A DNA stretch of 64,000 nt from CAWGXZ01 sp963826695 (GTDB taxonomy: Bacteria > Pseudomonadota > Gammaproteobacteria > Burkholderiales > Burkholderiaceae_C): NCBI GenBank assembly GCA_963826695.1, contig CAWGXZ010000001.1, positions 62,001-126,000 on the forward strand, in the 5' to 3' direction. A model generated the notes under the pieces. The model was given only the letters and a program-made list of their open reading frames with translations. It did no database searches and was not told the origin of the DNA. Numbering within the stretch: position 1 is the stretch's first letter; every line of letters starts with the position of its first letter. The position numbers were made by a program, and so were the translations under genes. Shown piece after piece: positions 34,884 to 43,751 of this stretch.

Positions 34884-36866
34884 ATGCGTTCACCCTTTGC
34901 CGCCACCCTGGCCCTCGCCGGGCTTTCGCTGCTGACGGCCCCGGCCGGTTTCGCCCAGCCGGCGGCCCCGGCCGCCGCTGCACCGCCGCCCAGCGCGCGT
35001 GTCATCGTGCAGTTCAAGGCCGATTCACCGTTGTTGCGCCAGCAGGTGCAGTCGGCCGCGGCGCAGCACGGCTCGCGTGCGGCGGCTCTCGGCCAGCGGC
35101 TCGGCATGTCGCTGCGCAGCGGCGGCGGCTTCGCCGAGCGGATGCAGGTGCTGCAGGCCGACGGCATGGGCTCCGCCGCGCTGGCGGCGAAGCTGCGCAC
35201 GCAGGCCGACGTCGAGTTCGCCGTGCCCGACGAGCGCAAGCGCCTGCATGCGGCGCCGAACGATCCGCGCTATCTGCGCGTTTTGCAGCCGCCCGGCCCG
35301 AACGTCGGCCAGTGGTACCTGCGCGCGCCCGACGCCACGATGCGCTCGTCGATCGATGTCGAGCCGGCCTGGGACGTGACCCGCGGCAGCAGCCAGGTCG
35401 TCGTGGCGGTCCTCGATACCGGTGCGCGCTACGACCATGCCGACCTGCCCGGCCTGCTGCCGGGCTACGACATGATCAGCGACATCGCCACCGCCAACGA
35501 CGGCGATGGCCGCGACGGCGACGCGACCGACCCGGGCGACTTCGTCAGCAACTCCGAGAACCTGCAGAGCGGCAGCTCGTTCCGCGGCTGCGGCGCGAGC
35601 GACAGCTCATGGCACGGCACGCACATGGCGGGGCTGATTGCCGCGGCCACCGACAACGGCATCGGCATGGCGAGCGTCGGCCGCGGGGTGCGGCTGCTGC
35701 CGGTGCGCGTGCTCGGCAAATGCGGCGGCTTCGACTCCGACATCATCGCCGGGATGCGCTGGGCGGCGGGCCTGCCGGTGCCCGGCATTCCCGCCAACCC
35801 GAATCCGGCCAAGGTGCTCAACCTGAGCCTCGGCAGCGCCGGCACCTGCTCCGCGGCGTACCGTTCGGCGATCGACGAGATTCGCGCCATCGGCGCGGTG
35901 ATCGTTTCGTCCGCCGGCAACTCCGCCGGCCATGCGGTCAGCACGCCGGCCAACTGCCCGGGCGTGATCGCCGTCGGCGCGCTGCGACACGCCGGGACCA
36001 AGGTCGGCTTCTCCGACCTGGGCCCGGAGATCGCGCTGAGCGCGCCGGGTGGCAACTGCGTTGACATCGAGCCCAGTGCGCCCTGCCGCTATCCGATTCT
36101 CACCACCACCAATGCCGGTCGCACCGCAGCCATTGCCGGCAGCTCGGTCTATACCGACAGCAGCAACATCACGGTCGGCACCAGCTACGCGGCCCCGCTG
36201 GTCGCGGGCACGGCCGGGCTGATGCTGTCGGCGCAGCCGGGACTTCTGCCCGACGAGATTGCCCGGCGGATGCAGCAGACGGCGCGGCCGTTCCCGACCA
36301 GCGGCGCCGAAGCCAGCGGCGATCCGGCACCGATCGGTGCGTGCCGCGCGCCGCAGTTCGACAGCAGCGGGCGGCCGGTCGACCAGCTGCAGTGCTACTG
36401 CACCATGGCCACTTGCGGCGCCGGCATGCTCGACGCCGGCGCGGCGCTGCGCGCTGCGCTGCTGCCGCAGGCGGCGCTCGCGGTCAACCCGACCTTCCCG
36501 ATCGCGGGACAGCCGTTGACGTTGAGCGCGGTTGCGTCGACCGCTGCAGCGGGCCGTTCGGTGCAGCGCACCAGCCTGCAGGTGGTCGACAGTGGCGGCA
36601 TCGTCGCCAACGGCGCTGCCGGGGCAGCAACGCTGAGCCTCACACCGGCCGCGCCGGGCCGCTTCGTCGTGGCCCAGCAAGTGACCGACAGCGCGGGTGC
36701 AACGTCGAGCAGCACACGGACGATCGAGGTCTACGCACCCGGCGCGACACCGCAAATCAGTTCCGGATCGGACGGTGGCGGCGGGGCACTCGGGGCCGGA
36801 TGGCTTGCCGGATTGCTGCTGGGAGTCGTCGCCCTGCAGCGTTCGCGGCGCGTATCGCGCCGGTGA
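34884..36866 (+). CDS. S8 family serine protease (subtilase) with GlyGly-CTERM-like tail
   Basis: A 660-residue secreted protease. Signal peptide 1-24 (LALAGLSLLTAPAGFAQ); propeptide-like domain about 38-118 (ARVIVQFKADSPLLRQQ to VEFAVPDE); catalytic domain with D178 (VAVLDTGARYDH), H244 (SSWHGTHMAGL), oxyanion N346 (SSAGNSAGH) and S434 (VGTSYAAPLVAG). A beta-rich C-terminal domain follows at about 530-620. The tail GSDGGGGALGAGWLAGLLLG plus a basic end (RSRRVSRR) matches the GlyGly-CTERM pattern recognised by rhombosortase, so it may be cleaved and surface-delivered; no rhombosortase is in the window. Only 3 nt separate its stop from that of the convergent SPOR gene. Confidence 0.9.
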   Translation: MRSPFAATLALAGLSLLTAPAGFAQPAAPAAAAPPPSARVIVQFKADSPLLRQQVQSAAAQHGSRAAALGQRLGMSLRSGGGFAERMQVLQADGMGSAALAAKLRTQADVEFAVPDERKRLHAAPNDPRYLRVLQPPGPNVGQWYLRAPDATMRSSIDVEPAWDVTRGSSQVVVAVLDTGARYDHADLPGLLPGYDMISDIATANDGDGRDGDATDPGDFVSNSENLQSGSSFRGCGASDSSWHGTHMAGLIAAATDNGIGMASVGRGVRLLPVRVLGKCGGFDSDIIAGMRWAAGLPVPGIPANPNPAKVLNLSLGSAGTCSAAYRSAIDEIRAIGAVIVSSAGNSAGHAVSTPANCPGVIAVGALRHAGTKVGFSDLGPEIALSAPGGNCVDIEPSAPCRYPILTTTNAGRTAAIAGSSVYTDSSNITVGTSYAAPLVAGTAGLMLSAQPGLLPDEIARRMQQTARPFPTSGAEASGDPAPIGACRAPQFDSSGRPVDQLQCYCTMATCGAGMLDAGAALRAALLPQAALAVNPTFPIAGQPLTLSAVASTAAAGRSVQRTSLQVVDSGGIVANGAAGAATLSLTPAAPGRFVVAQQVTDSAGATSSSTRTIEVYAPGATPQISSGSDGGGGALGAGWLAGLLLGVVALQRSRRVSRR

Positions 36867-36869
36867 AGC

Positions 36870-37880
36870 TCAGCAGCTGCGGAAGCTGCGTGCCGCGGTC
36901 CCCAGCCTGAGCGATGCCAGCCGGGCAGCGACGGGTGGTTCGACCGCGCCGACCCGCAGGTGGTGCACAACCACCGGAGCGCGGACCATCACCACCCGCG
37001 CGGTGCGGATACCCTGGCTGACGCTGCGCGCCAGGGCGGCATCGGCGGCAGGCCGGCTGTCGAAGCGCCCGAGCGACAGCCCGGATTCGAAGCCGGGCAG
37101 GTCGTCGACCGGGTTGAAGGCGACGCGAATGCCGGCCACCTCGTCCTTCTTCTTCTGCAGCATCTCCGGGTCGGCGTAGGGGCCCATGTAGATCATCCAC
37201 AGGCCGGGCGTTTCCTGGCGGCGCTCGCTCCAGCGACCTGCCGGTACGGTGCCGGCGAGCGTCGTGCGGACCGACGCCAGCTCGCCCGGGCCGAAGGGCC
37301 CGGCCTCGAGGCAGGCGACCCCCGCGGACGCGCCGGCCGACGCAGCCGGCTCGGGCGGCAGCGCCGATGGCGCCCGCGGCGCAGCCGGCGCACTGGCCGG
37401 TGCCGCGGCGGGGCGTGCAACGGCAGCTGTGCTTGCCGCGGCCGAAGCTGCACGCGCTGCGGCGGCCGAAGCCGCCCGCAGTGCTGCGGGCGCGCTGGCC
37501 GCTGCGGATGCGGATGCGGATGCGGGGAGAGATACACCAGCGGCACTTGCCGCGGTTGCTGGCGACCGCGACGCGGCCGAAGCGGCAACGGGCAGCGGAG
37601 CCGAAGCGCGCACCACGGGCGCCGATGCAGCGGCCGGCCGGCTGGCAGCTGCCGAAGCGGGCACCGCCGAGGCGGGACGGCTCGCAGCCCTGCCCGCTGG
37701 AGCCACTTCCGCGTCGGACAGCAGCCGAATCGCCTGCGGCTCGATCTGCTGCGCGATGCGCTCGGGTTCACGGTCGCCCTGTGCCGGCATGCCGACCAGG
37801 GCATCGAGGCGGCCACCGCTCCAGGCCCAGAACAGCAGATTGGCAACCAGCAGCGAAACGACCACCCAGCGCAACATCAT
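36870..37880 (-). CDS. SPOR-domain protein with Ala/Ser/Pro-rich linker
   Basis: A 336-residue inner-membrane protein with one N-terminal helix (LRWVVVSLLVANLLFWAWSGG). A linker of about 140 residues is made almost entirely of Ala, Ser, Pro and Arg. A SPOR-like C-terminal domain follows (CLEAGPFGPGELASVRTTLA, WMIYMGPYADPEMLQKKKDE, LSLGRFDSRPAADAAL). SPOR domains bind denuded peptidoglycan at the septum. The start overlaps the birA stop by 4 nt (ATGA), so it is translated from the birA message. The low-complexity linker explains long spurious open frames on the other strand. Confidence 0.85.
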   Translation of the reverse strand: MMLRWVVVSLLVANLLFWAWSGGRLDALVGMPAQGDREPERIAQQIEPQAIRLLSDAEVAPAGRAASRPASAVPASAAASRPAAASAPVVRASAPLPVAASAASRSPATAASAAGVSLPASASASAAASAPAALRAASAAAARAASAAASTAAVARPAAAPASAPAAPRAPSALPPEPAASAGASAGVACLEAGPFGPGELASVRTTLAGTVPAGRWSERRQETPGLWMIYMGPYADPEMLQKKKDEVAGIRVAFNPVDDLPGFESGLSLGRFDSRPAADAALARSVSQGIRTARVVMVRAPVVVHHLRVGAVEPPVAARLASLRLGTAARSFRSC

Positions 37881-38800
37881 GGCAAATTCTCCGCAGCGAC
37901 GCGCTGCTGCAGCCGCACGCTGACCTCACCGCTGCTGATCTGCGCCGGCCCGGTCGCGGTGTCGATCCGCAAGGCGCCGTCGCAAGCGATGCCCCGGGCG
38001 ACTCCCGTCACCGCTTCGCCCCCGGTGACGCCGACGGTCCGTCCCGCGAGGAGGTCGCGGGCGGCAAAACGCTTCACGAAAGGGGCCAGCCCCTGCTGCT
38101 CGAAAAGCTGCACCGCTTCGACCAGCGGCCGCGCGATCCGCGCCAGCGCCTGCGGCGCATCGGCCTGCGGCCAGATCTCCTGCAGCGCGGCGTAACCGCT
38201 GCTGAGTTCATGCGCCTCGTGGCCGGCGAGCGGCAGGATGTTGATGCCGATGCCGATGACCGCGCGGCGCCCGGCCGGCGACGCGAGCGTCTCGACCAGG
38301 ATGCCGCCCAGCTTGCGCCCGACGCCGTTCGGCGCGTCGACGTCGACGCACCAGAGGTCGTTCGGCCACTTCAGCCCGATCCGCGGGCCGCTGCCGGTGT
38401 GCTCGACCGAGGGGTCGAGCGCCTCCGCAAGGGCAACGCCGACCGCCAGCGACAGGCCCGACCAGGCGTCGGTGGCCAGTGGCAAGGCCAGCGTGAAGGT
38501 CAGCGACGCCACCGGCGCCGACCGCCAGCTGCGGCCGCGCCGGCCGCGGCCCGCGGTCTGGTGTTCGGCGATCAGCAAATAGGGTTGTGCATCGATGGCA
38601 CGGCGGCCGAACGGCGCCGGCGGCTGGCTGCCGGCAAAGGCATTGCGTTCGTTCTCGCGCGGCAAGGTCCGGGTGCGCTCGAGCAGCGCGCCGTTGGTCG
38701 ACGCAATGCTCGGAACCACCTCCACGCCGAGGCCCGGCAGCAGCGGCGACAGCGTCTGCCACAGCGCCTGCACGCCCCAGGAAAGTCCGGCTTCGCTCAC
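37877..38800 (-). CDS. birA: Biotin-[acetyl-CoA carboxylase] ligase
   Basis: Makes biotinyl-AMP and attaches biotin to the carboxyl carrier protein. The 307-residue protein has VEVVPSIASTNGALLER, the ligase motif LLIAEHQTAGRGRRGRSW, LTFTLALPLAT, the substrate-site block IGLKWPNDLWC to VGRKLGGILVET, and IGIGINIL. The N-terminal HTH repressor domain of E. coli BirA is absent, so this is the class I ligase-only type. GTG 38800, preceded by GGGGAGC, is used because longer frames overlap the upstream SET gene. It is 17 nt from that gene's stop. Confidence 0.92.
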   Translation of the reverse strand: MSEAGLSWGVQALWQTLSPLLPGLGVEVVPSIASTNGALLERTRTLPRENERNAFAGSQPPAPFGRRAIDAQPYLLIAEHQTAGRGRRGRSWRSAPVASLTFTLALPLATDAWSGLSLAVGVALAEALDPSVEHTGSGPRIGLKWPNDLWCVDVDAPNGVGRKLGGILVETLASPAGRRAVIGIGINILPLAGHEAHELSSGYAALQEIWPQADAPQALARIARPLVEAVQLFEQQGLAPFVKRFAARDLLAGRTVGVTGGEAVTGVARGIACDGALRIDTATGPAQISSGEVSVRLQQRVAAENLP

Positions 38801-38817
38801 CCCAGCTCCCCGTGCGA

Positions 38818-39330
38818 TCACCGCCGCTTGCCCCGGCCTCGCGGCGCGAGCATGGTGCCGCGGCAGCCCGGCGCGCCGCAGCGGCATTCGAACTGCTTCT
38901 TCAGCTTGGGCGTGTAGCGTTCGTCGATCACCAGCGCATAGTCGAAGAACAGCTCGCTGCCCGGTTTGATGCGGCGCAGCGCCTTGATGAAGATGCGGCC
39001 GTCGACCTCCTCGGCCTCGCAGTTCGGCTCGCAGGCGTGATTGATCCAGCGCGAGGAGTTGCCGCCGACGTTACCGTCGATCACGTGGTCTTCGCCGACG
39101 TGGAAATAGAAGGTGTGGTCGGGCTGACTCGGATCGTGCGGATGGCGGCGCAGCGCCTCGGGCCAGTCGATGACCTCGCCCTTGTATTCGATGATCCGTT
39201 CGCCCTTGGCGATCGCGACGGTGGCGAAGACGCCCCTGCCGTGGATGCTGCTGCGCCGCACCTGGAGGCGCCGAGGCCGCCGTGCAGCGGCGGGCAAGGT
39301 GGCAGCGGAATCGCTCGCTGCGGGCGTCAT
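38818..39330 (-). CDS. SET-domain protein-lysine methyltransferase
   Basis: A 170-residue protein consisting of a SET domain with post-SET motif. Visible blocks: VRRSSIHGRGVFATVAIAKGER (SET start), YFHVGEDHVIDGNVGGNSSR, the catalytic knot WINHACEPNCEAEE, the active-site Tyr region GSELFFDYALVID, and the zinc-binding post-SET CRCGAPGCRG. SET proteins use S-adenosylmethionine to methylate lysines; bacterial substrates are mostly unknown. ATG 39330 is used; upstream codons are unconserved and run into the topB promoter region. It heads the SET-birA-SPOR operon, divergent from topB. Confidence 0.88.
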   Translation of the reverse strand: MTPAASDSAATLPAAARRPRRLQVRRSSIHGRGVFATVAIAKGERIIEYKGEVIDWPEALRRHPHDPSQPDHTFYFHVGEDHVIDGNVGGNSSRWINHACEPNCEAEEVDGRIFIKALRRIKPGSELFFDYALVIDERYTPKLKKQFECRCGAPGCRGTMLAPRGRGKRR

Positions 39331-39457
39331 CAGTTTGTTGGGTACATTGAATTGGTGGGCGTGCGCGTGTACGTGCGCGCGAGAGGGGCGGATTGTAGGG
39401 ACCGCCTGCCGCGAAGGGGGCAGGCGCGAGACCGCAGCAGATGCTGCAGAAGGCAAC

Positions 39458-42082
39458 ATGAGCAAGACACTGGTTATCGCGGAAAAACCGAGCGTGGCGC
39501 AGGACATCGTCCGCGCACTGACGCCGACCGCGGGCAAGTTCGACAAGCACGACGACTACTTCGAAGGCGACCACTACATCGTGACCAGCGCCGTCGGCCA
39601 CCTGGTCGAGATCAAGGCGCCGGAGGAATACGACGTCAAGCGCGGCAAGTGGAGCTTCGCCCACCTGCCGGTGATCCCGCCGCATTTCGACCTGGCGCCG
39701 ATCGACAAGGCCAAGTCGCGGCTGAACGCGGTCGTCAAGCTGGTCAAGCGCAAGGACGTCACCGGGCTGATCAATGCCTGCGACGCCGGCCGCGAGGGCG
39801 AACTGATCTTCCGCCTGATCGTGCAGTACGCCGGCAGCGACAAGAAGCCGATCGACAAGCCGATCCGGCGCCTCTGGCTGCAGAGCATGACGCCCCAGGC
39901 GATCCGCGACGGCTTCGGCGAACTGCGCAGCGACGAGGAGCTGCGCGGCCTGTCGGATGCGGCACGCAGCCGAAGCGAGGCCGACTGGCTGGTCGGCATC
40001 AACGGCACGCGGGCAATGACGGCGTTCAACTCGCGCGACGGCGGCTTCTTCCTGACCACCGTCGGGCGGGTGCAGACACCAACGCTCTCGGTCGTCGTCG
40101 AACGCGAGGAAAAGATCCGCAAGCACGTTTCGCGCGACTACTGGGAAATCAGGGCGAGCTTCGCCGCACAGGCGGGCGAGTACGACGGCAAGTGGTTCGA
40201 TCCGAAGTGGAAGAAGAACCCCGACGACCCCGAGCTGCGCGCCGACCGCCTGTGGAACGCCGCCGACGCCGAAGCCATCGCCCAGGCGGTGCGCGGCCAG
40301 CCGGCCGTCGTCACCGAAGAAGCCAAGCCGAGCACGCAGAGCTCGCCCGGCCTCTACGACCTGACGACGCTGCAGCGCGAGGCCAATTCGCGCTTCGGCT
40401 TCTCGGCCAAGACGACGCTCGGCCTGGCGCAGGCGCTGTACGAGAAGCACAAGGTGCTGACCTATCCGCGAACCGACAGCCGGGCGCTGCCCGAGGACTA
40501 TGTGGCGGTCGTGAAAAGCACGATGGAGATGATCGCCAGCGAGGACATGCCCGGCCCGCTGCGCGCGCTGGCGCCCCATGCGCGCAAGGCGCTCGACGCC
40601 GGCTACGTCAAGCCGAACAAGCGCATCTTCGACAACGCCAAGGTCTCGGACCACTTCGCGATCATCCCGACGATGCAGGCGCCGAAGAGCCTGTCGGAAA
40701 TCGAGGCCAAGCTCTACGACATGGTGGTCAAGCGCTTCCTGGCGGTGTTCTATCCGCCGGCCGAGTTCATGGTGACGACGCGCATCTCGACCGTGACGGT
40801 CGAGCGCGGCACCACCCGCCAGGAGCACCGCTTCCAGACCAACGGCAAGGTGATGGTCAAGCCGGGCTGGCTGGCGGTCTACGGCCGCGAAGTGCAGGAG
40901 GACGACGCCAACCTGGTCGCCGTCGCGCCGGGCGAGTTGGTGCGCACCGAGCAGGCGAGCGTTGCCGCGCTGAAGACCAAGCCGCCGCCGCGCTACACCG
41001 AAGCCACGCTGCTCTCGGCGATGGAAGGCGCCGGCAAGCTGATCGACGACGACGAGCTGCGCGCCGCCATGGCCGAAAAGGGCCTCGGCACGCCGGCGAC
41101 GCGGGCGCAGACGATCGAAGGGCTGATCTACGAGAAATACATGCTGCGCGAAGGCCGTGAACTGGTGCCGACGGCCAAGGCCTTCCAGCTGATGACCTTG
41201 CTGCGCGGGCTGCAGGTCGAGGAGCTGACCCGGCCCGAGCTGACCGGCAACTGGGAGTACCAGTTGTCGCAGATGGAAAAGGGCCAGCTCAGCCGCGCCG
41301 CCTTCATGGCCGAGATCGCGCAGATGACGCAGCGCGTGGTCGCCAAGGCCAAGGAGTACGACCGCGACACCATTCCCGGTGACTATGCGACGCTGAAGAC
41401 GCCGTGCCCGAACTGCGGCGGCGTGATTCGCGAGAACTACCGCCGCTTCAGCTGCATCGGCGACCCGACGGCAACGGCGGGTGCCAGCAGCGTCGCCAGC
41501 GAGACGGCCGGCTGCGGATTCTCGATGAGCAAGATTCCCGGCGCGCGCAGCTTCGAGCTGCACGAGGCCGAGGAGCTGCTGGCGAAGAAGAAGATCGGTC
41601 CGCTCGAAGGTTTCCGCTCGAAGGCGGGTTGGCCGTTCACCGCCGAGATCAAGCTGGTGCACGACGCGGAACTCGCCAACTGGAAGCTGGAATTCGACTT
41701 CGGCGAGGAAGCACGGGCTGCCGAAGCCGCCGAAGCGGTCGACTTTTCCGAGCAGACACCGCTCGGCCCCTGCCCCAAGTGCCAGGCGCCGGTGTACGAG
41801 CACGGCAGCAACTACGCCTGCGAGCGGGCCACCGGCCCGAATGTCACCTGCGACTTCAAGAGCGGCAAGATCATCCTGCAGCAGCCGGTGTCGCGCGAGG
41901 AAATGGCCAAGCTGCTGCACGGCGGCAAGACCGGGCTGCTGGAAAACTTCGTCTCCAACAAGACGCGGCGCAAGTTCAAGGCGTTCCTTGCCTTCGACAA
42001 GAAGGAAGGCAAGGTGATGTTCGAGTTCGAACCACGCGCCGCCAAGCCACCGGCGAAGAAGGTGGCGGCCAAGACCCGCTGA
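39458..42082 (+). CDS. topB: DNA topoisomerase III
   Basis: An 874-residue type IA topoisomerase. The Toprim domain has LVIAEKPSVAQDI and NACDAGREGELIFRLI (acidic D-x-x-G-R-E-G-E triad region, about 108-115). The catalytic Tyr is Y336 in HKVLTYPRTDSRALPEDY, and TPATRAQTIEGLI follows. At the C-terminus are two cysteine clusters (CPNCGGVI-RRFSC near 650 and CPKCQAPV-YACE near 770) and a basic Ala/Lys tail, longer than E. coli TopB (653 residues). It relaxes negative supercoils and decatenates. It starts at ATG 39458. Confidence 0.93.
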   Translation: MSKTLVIAEKPSVAQDIVRALTPTAGKFDKHDDYFEGDHYIVTSAVGHLVEIKAPEEYDVKRGKWSFAHLPVIPPHFDLAPIDKAKSRLNAVVKLVKRKDVTGLINACDAGREGELIFRLIVQYAGSDKKPIDKPIRRLWLQSMTPQAIRDGFGELRSDEELRGLSDAARSRSEADWLVGINGTRAMTAFNSRDGGFFLTTVGRVQTPTLSVVVEREEKIRKHVSRDYWEIRASFAAQAGEYDGKWFDPKWKKNPDDPELRADRLWNAADAEAIAQAVRGQPAVVTEEAKPSTQSSPGLYDLTTLQREANSRFGFSAKTTLGLAQALYEKHKVLTYPRTDSRALPEDYVAVVKSTMEMIASEDMPGPLRALAPHARKALDAGYVKPNKRIFDNAKVSDHFAIIPTMQAPKSLSEIEAKLYDMVVKRFLAVFYPPAEFMVTTRISTVTVERGTTRQEHRFQTNGKVMVKPGWLAVYGREVQEDDANLVAVAPGELVRTEQASVAALKTKPPPRYTEATLLSAMEGAGKLIDDDELRAAMAEKGLGTPATRAQTIEGLIYEKYMLREGRELVPTAKAFQLMTLLRGLQVEELTRPELTGNWEYQLSQMEKGQLSRAAFMAEIAQMTQRVVAKAKEYDRDTIPGDYATLKTPCPNCGGVIRENYRRFSCIGDPTATAGASSVASETAGCGFSMSKIPGARSFELHEAEELLAKKKIGPLEGFRSKAGWPFTAEIKLVHDAELANWKLEFDFGEEARAAEAAEAVDFSEQTPLGPCPKCQAPVYEHGSNYACERATGPNVTCDFKSGKIILQQPVSREEMAKLLHGGKTGLLENFVSNKTRRKFKAFLAFDKKEGKVMFEFEPRAAKPPAKKVAAKTR

Positions 42083-42113
42083 GGACGCGTGCGCAGGAAG
42101 CCAGTGCGTTCAG

Positions 42114-42234
42114 AAGGTGTGAAAGAAACCGTGGCGAGCGGTTCGAGGTCGCATTGAGGAGCGCAGCCGGACATGGCGTCCGGCGAGCACCGGAGATGCG
42201 AGATCGGCCCGCTCAGCAGGTTTATTCACACCTT
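42114..42234. repeat. 121-bp TIR element, copy 2
   Basis: Second copy of the element at 26547-26667, same length, again between convergent genes (topB and a small hypothetical gene). The terminal inverted repeats are closer to perfect here (AAGGTGTGAAAGAAACC with GGTTTATTCACACCTT). The internal hairpin reads GCCGGAC/GTCCGGC (42166-42172 with 42178-42184), differing from copy 1 by compensated changes on both arms. The right end overlaps the first base of the neighbouring stop codon. Confidence 0.8.
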
Positions 42235-42473
42235 CAGACGTCGAGCGTGTAGACCTCGGCCTGCTGTCGCTCGCGGGGGCTGTGGCCGGTGAGCGCCGCG
42301 CGCCACTCGGGCGTGTCGGCGCTGTGCTCGGGCGTCAGGCCGTGCGTCATGACCGCGACCTCGGACGAACTGGCGTCGAATTCCTCGACCTGGCGGCGGT
42401 CGGCGTCGAACATCCGCGCGACGGTTTCGCCGCCGGCTTCGATCACGATCAGATAGCGGGCAGGCGGCTGCAT
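42234..42473 (-). CDS. Small conserved-looking hypothetical protein
   Basis: A 79-residue cytoplasmic protein: YLIVIEAGGETVARMFDADR, then EVAVMTHGLTPEHSADTPEW and QQAEVYTLDV. The pattern of hydrophobic strands and one helix suggests a small alpha/beta fold. Its start overlaps the stop of the universal stress protein gene by 3 nt (ATGA type), so it is probably co-translated with it. I do not recognise a named family. Confidence 0.7.
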   Translation of the reverse strand: MQPPARYLIVIEAGGETVARMFDADRRQVEEFDASSSEVAVMTHGLTPEHSADTPEWRAALTGHSPRERQQAEVYTLDV

Positions 42474-42952
42474 CAGGCCTCCTCTGCAGCGTTCGCGTCG
42501 ACGGGCTCGGCCGGCTCCGGAGCCTCGGCCGCGCGGACGATCATCACCGGCACCGGCGAGGCCTGCAGCAGCGCCCGGGGGACCGAACCGACCAATGCGG
42601 CGCTCAGCGCACCCGCGCCGCTCGACGCGATCACCACGGCGTCGCAGCCGAAGCGCTCGATGACGTCGACCAGGCCGTGCACCGCGTCACCGCTGGTGAT
42701 CTCGCATTCGAACTCGATTCCTGCCGCGCGCAACTGCTCGGCGCCTGCCTGCAGTGCATGGGCGCCAGCCGAGGTGCGGACCTGTTCCAGCGCCTCCGAG
42801 TCGTGCGCCACGACGACCTCGTAAAGCGTGTTCGGTGCCTGCACGTTGGCGAGCACCGCATCGGCACGAAGGCCGTCGCGCGTCAGCCGAACCAGCATGC
42901 GAACCGCCTCGAGCGCGAGCGCCGAGCCGTCGAGCGGGATGAGTATCTTCAT
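42473..42952 (-). CDS. Universal stress protein (UspA family)
   Basis: A 159-residue single-domain Usp. The strand MKILIPLDGSALALEAVRML opens the fold. The ATP-binding motif G-2X-G-9X-G-S/T is present in ASSGAGALSAALVGSVPRAL, followed by SPVPVMIVR. It is therefore of the nucleotide-binding type. ATG 42952 is used; the upstream frame is not conserved. The last residues are an acidic Ala/Glu tail. It is divergent from the GST gene. Confidence 0.88.
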   Translation of the reverse strand: MKILIPLDGSALALEAVRMLVRLTRDGLRADAVLANVQAPNTLYEVVVAHDSEALEQVRTSAGAHALQAGAEQLRAAGIEFECEITSGDAVHGLVDVIERFGCDAVVIASSGAGALSAALVGSVPRALLQASPVPVMIVRAAEAPEPAEPVDANAAEEA

Positions 42953-43120
42953 GGCGTCGAGCTTGAGGGCAGCCGCGCCGCCCGTCAAGCGATGGCGTCG
43001 CGGCGCCTGTGCCCCGGCGTCGGAAAGCCACGTCGCCGGGCTCTGCACGGGCGGCAGCTTGCTGCGCAACGGTCGCGCGCCGACGCATAAAATGCTGCCC
43101 AACTGCATCCTGGCTCATTC

Positions 43121-43738
43121 ATGAAACTCATCGGCTCACTGACCAGCCCGTATGTCCGCAAGGTGCGCATCGTGCTGGCCGAAAAGCGCCTCGACTTCCA
43201 GCTCGAGCTGGAAAACGTCTGGAAAAGCGACCGCATCCTGGCGTCCAACCCGCTCGGCAAGGTGCCCTGCCTGGTGATGGAAGGCGGCGAGGCGGTCTAC
43301 GACTCGCGCGTCATCGTCGAGTACGTCGACACGCTGTCGCCGGTCGGCAAGCTGATTCCGGCGAACTCCCGGGAGCGCGCGCTGGTGCGCACCCTCGAAG
43401 CCCTGGCCGACGGCCTGCTCGACGCGTCGATACTCGCCCGCCTCGAAAAGACCTGGGACGGCCGCAGCGACGAGCAGCGCAGCACCGCCTGGGTCGACCG
43501 GCAGATGTCCCGCGTCACGTCGTCGCTGCGCGGCCTCGGGCGGGCGCTCGGCGAGCGGCCCTACTTCATGGGCACCCAGCTGACGCTGGCCGACATTGCC
43601 TGCGGCTGCGCACTGGGCTACCTCGACTTCCGTTTCCCGCAGATCGACTGGCGCGAGAAGCATCCCAACCTCGAACGGCTCGCCGAGAAGCTCAATGCCC
43701 GGCAGAGTTTCCTCGACACGGCGCCGCCGGTGAGTTGA
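43121..43738 (+). CDS. Glutathione S-transferase family protein
   Basis: A 205-residue GST. The thioredoxin-like N-terminal domain has SLTSPYVRKVRIVLAEKRLD with a Ser/Thr at the usual catalytic spot, the cis-Pro segment NPLGKVPCLVMEG, and the glutathione-binding VYDSRVIVEYVD. The all-helical C-terminal domain has LTLADIACGCALGYLDFRFP with the conserved N-capping Asp. The substrate is unknown. It starts at ATG 43121 and ends 13 nt from the stop of the convergent MFS gene. Confidence 0.9.
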   Translation: MKLIGSLTSPYVRKVRIVLAEKRLDFQLELENVWKSDRILASNPLGKVPCLVMEGGEAVYDSRVIVEYVDTLSPVGKLIPANSRERALVRTLEALADGLLDASILARLEKTWDGRSDEQRSTAWVDRQMSRVTSSLRGLGRALGERPYFMGTQLTLADIACGCALGYLDFRFPQIDWREKHPNLERLAEKLNARQSFLDTAPPVS

Positions 43739-43751
43739 GCAAGCGGGCGGA

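Noticed and set aside
37249..37923. Ala/Asp-rich plus-strand gene
   Set aside because: It is antisense to the low-complexity linker of the SPOR protein, which creates open frames in all phases.
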